Positions 55,858 through 64,000 of a stretch of 64,000 nt of DNA are shown piece after piece. The notes beneath the pieces were generated by a model, which was given only the letters and a program-made list of their open reading frames with translations, searched no databases and was not told the origin of the DNA. Numbering within the stretch: the first letter of the stretch is position 1; each line of letters starts with the position of its first letter. Origin of the DNA: Plazaster borealis (taxonomy: Eukaryota; Echinodermata; Asteroidea; Forcipulatida; Labidiasteridae); NCBI GenBank assembly GCA_021014325.1, contig CM037457.1, positions 9,676,538-9,740,537 on the forward strand, written 5' to 3'. The translations under genes were made by a program, and so were the position numbers.

Positions 55858-56175
55858 TTTGGGTTGAACAAAGAAAAATTGACTAGAGTTGGACTTGAAT
55901 CTGCAACCTCCTTATTAACGTGCCGGTGCTCTACCAACTGAGCTATCTAGCCCTATATATTGTCCGTCTCCTTGTTTTGTCAATATCTTTGTTATGGGGT
56001 GCCAGTTAAAAACCTTTCAAAGTGTAACTGTCGTATAGCCAGGGATGATGACAAAATAGGGAGACCGCCAATGTGAGGCCTAGATATCTCAGTTGGTAGA
56101 GCACCGGCACATTAATCCGGAGGTCCAGGGTTCAAGTCCCACTCTAGTTAATATTTCTTTGTTCAACCCAAAATT
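55858..56175. repeat. Inverted pair of tRNA-like sequences
   Basis: The left arm (55866-55955, minus) and right arm (56073-56172, plus) each read as a tRNA-like unit: TAGAT.GCTCAGTTGGTAGA, GCACCGGCAC.TTAAT, GGTTCAAGTCCCAC, CTCTAGT. Both are flanked outward by TTGTTCAACCCAAAA. The D-arm and T-arm pair, but the anticodon loop has nine bases and the acceptor pairs over only ~5 bp, so a functional tRNA is unlikely. The ~115-bp spacer includes GACAAAATAGGGAGACCGCC. Confidence 0.7.
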
Positions 56176-56559
56176 TAATAAAATTTCCACATTCAGTTTC
56201 CCTTAAGCTAAAATAAAATTGCGTATATAAATAAAATTGCATAGGATGATTTTTCTGTCCTTGTAGCAAGTTGGTGTGTTTAGGTACATGTAGCCACAGT
56301 GTACATGAAGTTGGTTCCTGTACCTTCAGATTTTTGGTGAGCACGGCCATTTTCTACATTTAGCATTAGAGTGACTTAACAGACGTTAGATTTGTGTTTT
56401 GTGTGTCCTATGTTTACATGAACCTGTTGTCATAAAGGATAACAATATCATCCATGAGGATGTCCTTGATTTGATTGTGTGCATAAAATCATTGAAGATG
56501 TCATCATTCAAGTCCAAAACAAAGAGAGAATGAAGCAAAGTCCTTGATTTACAAATTGG

Positions 56560-56600
56560 ACCATTTTTTATATATATTTATATATATATATTTATTTGGG
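56560..56600. repeat. AT microsatellite
   Basis: TATATATATTTATATATATA-type run. Confidence 0.9.
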
Positions 56601-57609
56601 GGTGTATGTGTGTGTGTCAACTTCTGCTTGATTTCGGGATACATTGCATGTGTAGATAGAACCAATGTGTGTTTACAATGGTTAATTCCATAATTTGTGT
56701 TTACCTTTTGTGGGGTCCGTCACAAGAACCGAGAGTTGTCGGTAATGGAAACCATTTAGCCCAATCCCGTGCGGTGTGTTGCATGATAAGAGGCAATAGA
56801 CCTTAATGCAAATGACGTCATTTGAATAAGATGCCCTTGGCTAGAGGTCAAAAGAAGGTAGCTCATTGGCCGACTCTGTGCGTCGCGCATATGTGCATTT
56901 TCCATTGTTCCATCATAGTTTTACCTCTAAGATGGCAGCTTGATGGTGTCAATGCATCAAGATCTATTTAAAATGTAAAACAAACATAACACTCAATGAT
57001 TTACTTTCATCATGTGCAATAACCCAAACTGAAACAAAATGTCTAGACTAGACATAGGCCTAATAAAAGTCAGTAGGTTTATTTTCTTTGACTTCAATTT
57101 ATTTTTACTCTTTAAACTGCACACATAATGTCAAAACGTCACGATGTGGCCAAATTCTCAGAGGACCGTGTCATAAATTTTCCCGCTGCATGATTACAGT
57201 GTAGGGAAATCTTTTGACAGACCACGTATTTTGTTGATGGTGTTCCACCCTGGGCTTAACCAATTTCCTTGGGAAGGAAGCAATTTGACTTCCAGAAGGA
57301 GCAAATCATATCCCCAGCTCAAATTTTCATCGAACATATTTTCGATTTCCCCTGAAATGTTGATATCTTACTTTGATTTCCACCAGATCCATTTTTCCCA
57401 TACAATAAATTAATTAATTATTTTTTTCCTTGCCTGTTTTGTTGTCGTTGAGATTTACTAATTAAAAACATACAGACAGGTGGGGATCAATTGGAAAAGG
57501 AAAAGCAGTGATCCATTTCTCACCTCTGTGTTGGTCTGTTGACACTATCCCTTTGATTTAAAGGGAAACACCATTGATCTAGTTACACTGTATTATAAGT
57601 TTACTTTTG
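56601..57609. other. Intron; nothing recognised
   Basis: Contains AATGACGTCATTTGAATAAG (palindromic CRE-like core) at 56811-56830. No supportable exon. Confidence 0.4.
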
Positions 57610-57994
57610 TGGCTTAGTCTTGGCCGAGCAGTCAAGCACACTAGACTCAAGCTCTGGTGTTTCTGATCAGCAGAGTGTGGGTTCGAGTCCCGGTGTTGAC
57701 ACTTGTGTCCTTACGCAAGACACTTACCCATTATTGCTTCGTCCTTTGGATGGGACGTTAAGCTGTTAATCCCGAGCATTGTGCAATGCACGTAAACAAA
57801 CCAGTAAACTTGGTATGGTAGGCTGTATTAAGTTTGTGCCCCCTTGTAAACCGTTACATGGTGCTACATGTAAAATGTGTCATACAAATCCAAACATAGC
57901 TCTACATACTGTACTTGTGTAGAAAAAAATTGGAAATCCTTTGGGTGTGAAAAGCGCTATATGAGAACTGAATATTAGTATTATAATAATTATT
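57610..57994 (+). mobile_element. tRNA-derived SINE, nearly full length
   Basis: TGGCCGAGCAGTCAAGCACA (A-box region), CTGATCAGCAGAGTGTGGGT, TCGAGTCCCGG (B-box), GCTTCGTCCTTTGGATGGGA, CCGTTACATGGTGC, AAAGCGCTATATGAGAACTG and an ATT-rich tail (ATTAGTATTATAATAATTAT). Best-preserved copy of the family in the window. Confidence 0.85.
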
Positions 57995-58031
57995 TTGTAT
58001 TGTTATTAGTACCTGTTCATGGCCACTTTTT

Positions 58032-58110
58032 AAAAGAGAATTTAATACACAGGAAAATCAACAGCCACTTTTTATGGCTGTTGATTTTCCTGTGTATTAA
58101 ATTCTCTTTT
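58032..58110. repeat. 79-bp perfect hairpin upstream of an exon
   Basis: Two exact 36-base arms (AAAAGAGAATTTAATACACA.. and reverse complement, 58032-58067 and 58075-58110) around a 7-base loop. GCCACTTTTTA occurs both just before the left arm (58023) and across the loop (58065), a signature of template switching. It ends 115 bp before the exon at 58226. Confidence 0.97.
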
Positions 58111-58225
58111 TTTTACCAAGTAAAGCTACTGAATAGAGTTTTGATGATTTTGTTTGGTGAGAAAAGTACTTTTTTAGTGAATGGAAAAATATAATGGGTT
58201 TTCCGTTTTGTTTTCTCTTCTGAAG

Positions 58226-58298
58226 GAAAAAGCCGACACAAGCCAAGAAGAATAAGAAGGATGGAGCTGATAAGGCGAAAAATACTGAAAAGACCAAG
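58226..58298 (+). CDS. Lysine-rich internal exon of the same gene
   Basis: Strong acceptor (TTTTGTTTTCTCTTCTGAAG), one base completing a codon, then 24 codons and donor CCAAG|GTAATT (phase 0). Encodes KKPTQAKKNKKDGADKAKNT followed by EKTK, a basic stretch suited to nuclear localisation or nucleic-acid binding (inference). Needs an upstream exon ending in phase 2; exon 2 ends in phase 0, so at least one exon is missing between. Confidence 0.6.
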
Positions 58299-58940
58299 GT
58301 AATTTGTATGCACTTTGACTTTTGACCTTTATTTACAGCGATTGACCAGCCTTGCTACCGTGGGCAGCGCGCCTTATATTGATCCCTCTCGTCACTAAAC
58401 GCTGGAAGGGAAGAACTGACAAACTACACTGATTGGCTCCAGATTGATTTGTGGGAATGCTTGTTTAAAACTTTTGTGCGCTTGTGTAGGCTTAAGGGCG
58501 CTTACCACCTGCATGTCAATATGCAAGTATTTTTATGTGATCACACGTCAAATCATGTTGTATGCAGTCACCCTAAACTGCATTTCAGTAAAACATGTAG
58601 CAAGCTCATAGGAGAATGAGAGGGGACCAGTTGCTCTGTGACTTGAGCATGTGTGCTTGAGCACGAGAGAAGATCGACCACAAGCCCAATTAAACTCTGC
58701 CATAATTTGCATAGTTAAAATACACAATTCCAGGGGTTAGGAGAGAGCAAGGCATGCTAGAAAAAAATGGTGCAGCGAGATCGATCATTCATGGAAACAA
58801 GGTTTATGTTTGACCTACTTTTTAATAAATGTAATCTATTGATTGACCTAAATTGTCAAAAGCCAGCAGAGTTTCATTTTTCATCTGAATTCTATGTGGT
58901 ACATCCATTGTTTATGAAATACAATAACTTTTCTTTACAG

Positions 58941-58948
58941 ACAAGAGA
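58941..58948 (+). CDS. Candidate 8-nt microexon
   Basis: ACAAGAGA lies between a strong acceptor (ACTTTTCTTTACAG) and a strong donor (GTAAGAAA). Phase 0 in, phase 2 out. This is exactly what is needed to join the exon ending at 58298 to the last exon at 59576, adding Thr-Arg and starting Glu. If instead used as a terminal exon it would give TRE and stop at GAG TAA. Confidence 0.45.
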
Positions 58949-59102
58949 GTAAGAAATCGTCGCTAGTTTTGTAAATTATGTACAGGGCACAGAACAAAAC
59001 TATGCATCAAAGGCTAAAATTCATTACACAATACTGGAGCCACCATGTCCAACATTTAAAATGTACAGGCACCCTGAACAAAGATACTGACAAAATAGGG
59101 AG

Positions 59103-59185
59103 ACTGCTAGATAGCTCAGTTGGTATAATGCTGGCACATTAATCGGGGGGGTTGCAGGTTCAAATCCCGCTCTAGTCACTTTTTT
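59103..59185 (+). repeat. tRNA-like repeat, single copy
   Basis: TAGATAGCTCAGTTGGTATA, TGGCACATTAAT, GGTTCAAATCCCGCTCTAGT; same family as 55858-56175, preceded by GACAAAATAGGGAGACTGC. No inverted partner here. Confidence 0.7.
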
Positions 59186-59575
59186 CAATGTTCAACCTAA
59201 AATCATTTTAAAATGATCATACATATACAAACTAAAAAAACGTGTTTATTGAAACAAACATTTGTAGAGTTTCCAAGGCTTGCATTTTCACAAGGTCATA
59301 GAGGTCATTGCTTCCATCGCCCAGGTCTATTCCTTGGTTTCTCTAACAAATGTTGAGATATACTTTATACATTCTGGTAATTTGTATAATATAGATTTTT
59401 TAAAGGTTAAACAAAAATTCTTTCCTCTAATAAAATGGCCTGAAATTCCCTGTATGTTTCCCATCAGCTTGCCTGGTACTCCCTTCACCGTAATGGTTTT
59501 ATTGGCAATCAATTTACAATAAACCAGAGTGTGTTAGGATTTCTCAAGTCTGTTTCCCCCCTTTTTCTCCGGCAG

Positions 59576-59666
59576 AGAAGGGGGGATACCTCCAGAATGC
59601 GTGACTAAGCTGCGAGTTACAGAAGCGGAGCGCGATAAGAGTGACAAGCACTGCACGTTGAGCTAA
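59576..59666 (+). CDS. Last coding exon of the same gene
   Basis: Very strong pyrimidine-rich acceptor (TTTCCCCCCTTTTTCTCCGGCAG), one base finishing the codon from the microexon, 29 codons and TAA 59664-59666. Encodes EGGIPPECVTKLRVTEAERD and SDKHCTLS. The C-terminal CTLS matches the CaaX prenylation pattern, with Ser favouring farnesyl transfer; whether it is used is unknown. AATAAA follows 117 bp after the stop. Confidence 0.6.
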
Positions 59667-59742
59667 TGTCCATTTCCCTTTTGAGTAATCTGGGTAATTG
59701 TTTGTCTGTGTCATCTTCTCACGCCGAACGGAAGAGAACGAG

Positions 59743-59840
59743 GGAGAAGTTATATCATGGAGGAATGGAAAGTTATGGGAAAAATAAATTGGTGTGCATT
59801 AATTATTACATTTAATTTGTTGACAACTAAAATGTACATG
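59743..59840 (+). repeat. Direct repeat, first copy (uninterrupted)
   Basis: GAGAAGTTATATCATGG.. to ..TGTACA recurs at 60088-60098 plus 60408-60495, where the MITE splits it. Confidence 0.9.
59783..59788 (+). terminator. Polyadenylation signal AATAAA
   Basis: Canonical hexamer 117 bp after the predicted stop codon; followed by GGTGTGCATT and a T-rich stretch (TTTAATTTGTTG). Confidence 0.5.
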
Positions 59841-60098
59841 GGATTAAAGGCATTGCATGGTGCGGTATCAATGTATATTTGGTTTGCGGTAACACCATAC
59901 ATGTTTATCTACTTTGCTGTGTAGATTTTGTTCTTTGAGAACTTGTCTTGCTATTTATTCTACTGTCGCGGAGTAGATTTTGGAATTCGGGAGACTACTA
60001 AGTTCTGAAAGGAACTGTCCTGCTTATTAACTACTACCTGGGCGAAAGTTAGAAAATCGGCCGGGACTACTACTTTCGCTTAGTGGATCGAGAAGTTA

Positions 60099-60407
60099 AC
60101 CCTTTAGAGACCATAGCGGCCACAAGCGGCTTGTACCAAAATGCCCATAGCGCCCGCAAACGGCCGCAAGGTTTGACCTACTTCCATTCACATAAAGAGG
60201 TCAAAGTAAAGGTCATGTCCGGATATGAAATTTTCCAATGTAGTATGTCAACAGAGTATCCCAATTTCTACACAAAAAAAAATTTTTTTTTGTTTGTTGT
60301 TTTGATTGACATTTTTACTGACAACATTTGATTAAAGAAATGAACAATATTAGCAATGTCTGGGCGTTTTGTGATGATTATACAGAAATTAATGGTCTCT
60401 AAAGGGT
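60099..60407. mobile_element. 309-bp TA-flanked MITE
   Basis: ACCCTTTAGAGACCAT and ATGGTCTCTAAAGGGT are perfect 16-bp inverted ends with TA on both sides (60097-60098 and 60408-60409). The paralogous site at 59745-59760 shows the uninterrupted target. Confidence 0.93.
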
Positions 60408-60495
60408 TATATCATGGATAAATGGAAAGTTATGGAAAAATAAATTGGTGTGCATTAATTATTGAATTTAATTTGTTGATGACTAGAAATGTACA

Positions 60496-62097
60496 GTTGT
60501 CATACACAATTTTGTGTGTCTGTTTCATGTGCTAATTCTTAAACACGTTGTACACAGCCTAAAAATTAATCAAGATTACTTGTATGCAGGCCCATTTGGA
60601 GAGGGCAATGCCATTTTCATTTTGCATCGGGGGCTTCCGCTGAAAAATCTTAAAGTCTATGGGAAACTTCTGAGGGGCCACGGAGGCCAGGACCAGGGCA
60701 GCAGAGGCCATGGCCTCTGTGTAAATCCCAGGTCTGTTCAGAGCTGCCAACTCTCCCCGATTCTGCAGAAAGTTCCCTGAAAATAAAGCAATCTTTCCAT
60801 TTTCGGAGGAACAAATTTGCAAATCTCCCTGACTATGATTACTTTTTCCCCATTATGTTGAATGTAATTCTAAATATCTCCCTGATTGTTGTACAAATCG
60901 CCCAGATTGCAAGATGCAAATGTTGTCAGCTCTGCCTGTGTATGTTCAAATAATCTGGGAAAAAAAATCAAATTAGTTCATTTATAAATTTATCAGTTAA
61001 AATGTTATAGATCACATATTTGTAATTTTTTTTTAAAAAGATGCGATGGCATTGAAAATAGCTTATTTGTTTATTCTCAAGCATTTAATTAAGTACGCTC
61101 TAGTCATCAGGAGACTTAAGGGATGTGGAGTTTAGTGGCTGTCTTAACTTTATCAATCACTGTCATAAAAAACAATGATTTTACAATGCACATCTGCTCT
61201 AACTTCAAACTAAGGGGCGTGTACACTGTTGATAATTATGTATAACAAAATTTTGTTGAGTCATCGTCCAAAAGGTTCCAAGTATGATGCAAAACAATAC
61301 ATGTAGGTGTGTTAATCACTGATCTCTATTATTCTAATCGTTTCTAATGTAACTGGATAATGCCCTTACCCTGAAGGCACTGGTTGATACAGAATGTTGC
61401 TACACCACTGAGCCTCCTACTGAATTACTGGCTGTGATATTACAAACCCTCTCCATTGTGTGTTCAATTTATAGGTACATGTACCATTTATATTCCTCGA
61501 GTGTCCTCTTTGTGTTCCAAACAGGCGTGTGATTTCTCAGGATATTTCCTGACTTCATGATTTTCTGAAAACCTCCTTGAGCCTCCTTTCTTGAAAGAAG
61601 TAAAGCAGTCACCAAAGAGAGAAAGAAATAGTCCACATTGTGTCCAAACCTGTCATTTTGTATTTCTGGTGATGCACAGAAACCTGCAAAAATTCTAACA
61701 TCCGAGAGGTTCCGGGTTTAGAATAAAGGGGAGCCCAGACCGACAAGCCATTTTCCAGGTATTTTCACATCCGTCCATCCTCATCACTGTGTATGAGCTT
61801 TGGGTTCCACTTGAATGAGAGTAGCAATATGTCTCCACACTACCCGCAAGGGACCAATGGGATGATTCTTTATGCAGACAGTATACTGTAGCAGAGATCA
61901 GTGGTTGTAGTGGAACACCAGGCTGCCATTTTGTTTTCTCCCATTTGTCGATGTTTTTACCAAAGCAAGGCTGGTAGGAAGAATGGTCTTGCCTCCTTGT
62001 TTATACAAAGGGCATCAGACTACCAATGGCACAGTGTGAAGATGAATGGATGCCTGACTCTTGAATAACCTGAAAACCTAAAAGTTATGCTCATAAG
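60496..62097. other. Intergenic; one possible small TIR element
   Basis: 60739 CAGAGCTGCCAACTCTCCCC and 60921-60934 TGTCAGCTCTGCC are loosely inverted; no matching target duplication. Otherwise no gene or array seen. Confidence 0.4.
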
Positions 62098-63045
62098 TGC
62101 CATTGCTTCTATTGCCCTTGTCTTTACCTTACTGCCCATAAGGCCATTACTTCTGTTGTCCTTGTCTTGACCTTTGTCTTGGCCTTCCTGCCTCATAAGG
62201 CCATTGCTTCTATTGCCCTTGTCTTGGCTTTACTGCCCATAAGGTCATTACTTCTGTTGTCCTTGTCTTGACCTTTGTCTTGGCCTTCCTGCCCCATAAG
62301 GCCATTGCTTCTATTGCCCTTGTTTTGGCCTTCCTGCCCCATAAGGCCTTTGCTTCCATTGCCCATGTCTTTACCTTACTGCCCATAAGGCCATTACTTC
62401 TGTTGTCCTTGTCTTGACCTTTGTCTTGGCCTTCCTGCCTCATAAGGCCATTGCTTCTATTGCCCTTGTCTTGACCTTACTGCCCCATAAGGTCATTACT
62501 TCTGTTTTCCTTGTCTTGACCTTTGTCTTGGCCTTCCTGCCCCATAAGGCCATTGCTTCTATTGCCCTTGTTTTGGCCTTCCTGTCCCATAAAGGCCATT
62601 GCTTCTATTGCCCTTGTCTTGACCTTACTGCCCCATAAGGTCATTACTTCTGTTGTCCTTGTCTTGACCTTTGTCTTGGCCTTCCTGCCCCATAAGGCCA
62701 TTGCTTCTATTGCCCTTGTTTTGGCCTTCCTGCCCCATAAAGGCCATTGCTTCTATTGCCCTTGTCTTGACCTTACTGCCCCATAAGGTCATTACTTCTG
62801 TTGTCCTTGTCTTGACCTTTGTCTTGGCCTTCCTGCCCCATAAGGCCATTGCTTCTATTGCCCTTGTTTTGGCCTTCCTGCCCCATAAGGCCTTTGCTTC
62901 TATTGCCCATGTCTTTACCTTACTGCCCATAAGGCCATTGCTTCTATTGCCCTTGTTTTGGCCTTCCTGCCCCATAAGGCCATTGCTTCTATTGCCCTTA
63001 TTTTGGCCTTCCTGCTCTTGTCCTCATCTTGACCTTCCTGCCCCA
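62098..63045. repeat. ~1-kb minisatellite, 45/57-bp units in ~147-bp higher order
   Basis: Unit GGCCATTGCTTCTATTGCCC..TTGTCTTGACCTTACTGCCC..CATAA (45 bp) alternates with a 57-bp variant carrying TTGACCTTTGTCTTGGCC. That variant recurs near 62518, 62665 and 62813, i.e. every ~147 bp. Because 45 and 57 are multiples of 3, long frames stay open on both strands. The + strand gives a hydrophobic Leu/Ile-rich repeat (LPHKAIASIALVL), the - strand a basic one (WGRKAKTRAIEAMAL). No start context, promoter or splice signals support expression. Confidence 0.95.
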
Positions 63046-63772
63046 TTCAGAGTGTCCCAAATATATTATGGATTGACTACTGGAAGCGGTATCTGCCAAA
63101 AGAAAGTGGCCTTACCCCTTCAAAGATGAGGCCTGTTTCCCTAAAAAAGTTCACTATGAATGTAGATCGACCTTCAAACTTAACACCCTAACAAATGGTG
63201 TGTGCAGCCACAGTAATGTACATTATGCTTTGTTACAAAGTTACCATTAATATGACTAACAGATAAAATAGAGTAATTTTGCAGTTCTGCAACCCTTTGT
63301 CAACGAAGAAGGAAAAGTACTCGTGGACATAAATAAATAAATCCCCCAAATTTTTTGTTTTTAATATTTAAAAAAGAAGTGTACAATGTATACTGTGTTC
63401 ATGTATCCATGATTTTTGGCTGGCAACTTGTACAATAAGGCTAGCTTTAAGGTAACTGCGTGTCAATATAATTGGCACCCTGTCCAACACTGCAGATGAG
63501 TGATTCAGAGTGATGCATTTAGTCATGTTTTTTTGGGGGGGCAGGCATCTCGTGTGACTGACCAAAATGTGTTTGTCAGGACTTGCAGTCAGAGGCAACG
63601 GGTCGTCATTCAGTGAGGGTGATACAGTGATAATGAGGGGGCAGCCTCGCCCTGTTTGGCTGATCATCGTAGTGGCATGTCACATGTCACCCTGGGAATA
63701 AAAGCGGAAAACAACTTGTACATTTGGATGGTTCAGGTTTACTTGGATTCAGGCCATTTTTGGTTTAAGTGC
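63046..63772. other. No supportable gene
   Basis: Mixed sequence after the minisatellite; nothing recognised beyond a short G-run at 63534-63541. Confidence 0.4.
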
Positions 63773-63966
63773 ATGGCCCAATTTCATAAAGCTGTTTAAG
63801 CAAAAATAATTGCTTAAAGTTTTTCTGCTCAGCAAAATTAAGCCGGATACCAGTCACAGATAACACATGTGGTATTGTATTTTGGCTGGTAACCTTATTC
63901 TGGTAAGCATAATTTTGTTACGCTAAGCTACTTTTTATGCTTTAAAGCAGTTTTATGAAATTTGGC
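63773..63966. mobile_element. ~194-bp foldback MITE
   Basis: TGGCCCAATTTCATAAAGCT at the left and AGTTTTATGAAATTTGGCCC at the right, inverted. Interior TTAAGCAAAAATAATTGCTT and TGGCTGGTAAC. This type is recalled as abundant in echinoderm genomes. Confidence 0.8.
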
Positions 63967-64000
63967 CCTGGGCCCAATTTCAGAAAGCTGCTTATGCAGA
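63967..64000 (+). mobile_element. Start of a second foldback MITE, cut by the window end
   Basis: GGGCCCAATTTCAGAAAGCT begins the same terminal sequence directly after the first element. Confidence 0.7.

Noticed and set aside
56073..56150. Functional tRNA gene
   Set aside because: Nine-base anticodon loop, short acceptor pairing, and repeated copies with inconsistent arms indicate a tRNA-derived repeat.
60739..60934. CAGAGCTG..CAGCTCTG element
   Set aside because: Short loosely inverted ends and no target duplication.

Overview
This window reads as eukaryotic, intron-bearing, AT-rich animal DNA dominated by interspersed repeats. Several repeats have the look of echinoderm genomes (probably a sea star or a relative): foldback elements beginning GGCCCAATTTCATAAAGCTG, TTAA-flanked elements of the type AAAGGCACTGTACAC..TTTGGTAA, tRNA-derived SINEs carrying 'CTGATCAGCAGAG', and many TACATGTA runs. 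That assignment rests on recalled repeat style, not on a search. There are no bacterial-type genes, operons, rRNA genes or CRISPR arrays.

Layout. 1-4 kb: an ~85-bp satellite with a ~407-bp higher-order period, small TTAA elements, and 31-bp and ~156-bp tandem repeats. 5-7.9 kb: a tandemly duplicated block whose minus strand carries three copies of a splice-bounded cassette. 8.3-10.3 kb: a TTAA-flanked element, a possible minus-strand exon and a TIR element with a 5-bp target duplication. 12.3-29 kb: a transposon nest. Inside it lie a Ty3/gypsy LTR retrotransposon (12.94-18.44 kb) with a broken pol but an intact extra C2H2 zinc-finger ORF, and two decayed hAT-superfamily transposase genes (20.5-22.8 and 25.3-26.9 kb). 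29-43.5 kb: further families in direct and inverted copies, including a near-perfect 96-bp hairpin and an element whose empty target site is present elsewhere in the window. 43.5-44.0 kb is an assembly gap.

44.1-59.8 kb holds the best candidate for a host gene, on the + strand. It has a promoter with ZNF143-like and YY1-like sites, exons at 44343-44452 and 44786-44900, then after a 13-kb repeat-filled stretch exons at 58226-58298, 58941-58948 (8-nt microexon) and 59576-59666, followed by AATAAA at 59783. Reading phases agree at every junction except the long gap, where at least one exon is unidentified. I do not recognise the protein. Its predicted C-terminus is a CaaX-like CTLS. The large intron carries SINEs, a 650-bp element with an 8-bp target duplication, inverted tRNA-like repeats and hairpins.

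59.7-64 kb: a small duplication interrupted by a TA-flanked MITE, a ~1-kb minisatellite open on both strands, and terminal foldback elements. The transposons do not act together as a system; they are successive insertions, several of them datable relative to each other by nesting. The most unusual items are the zinc-finger ORF in the LTR element, the PCNA-box-like motif kept in both transposase copies, the TIR family with 5-bp target duplications, and the microexon gene.
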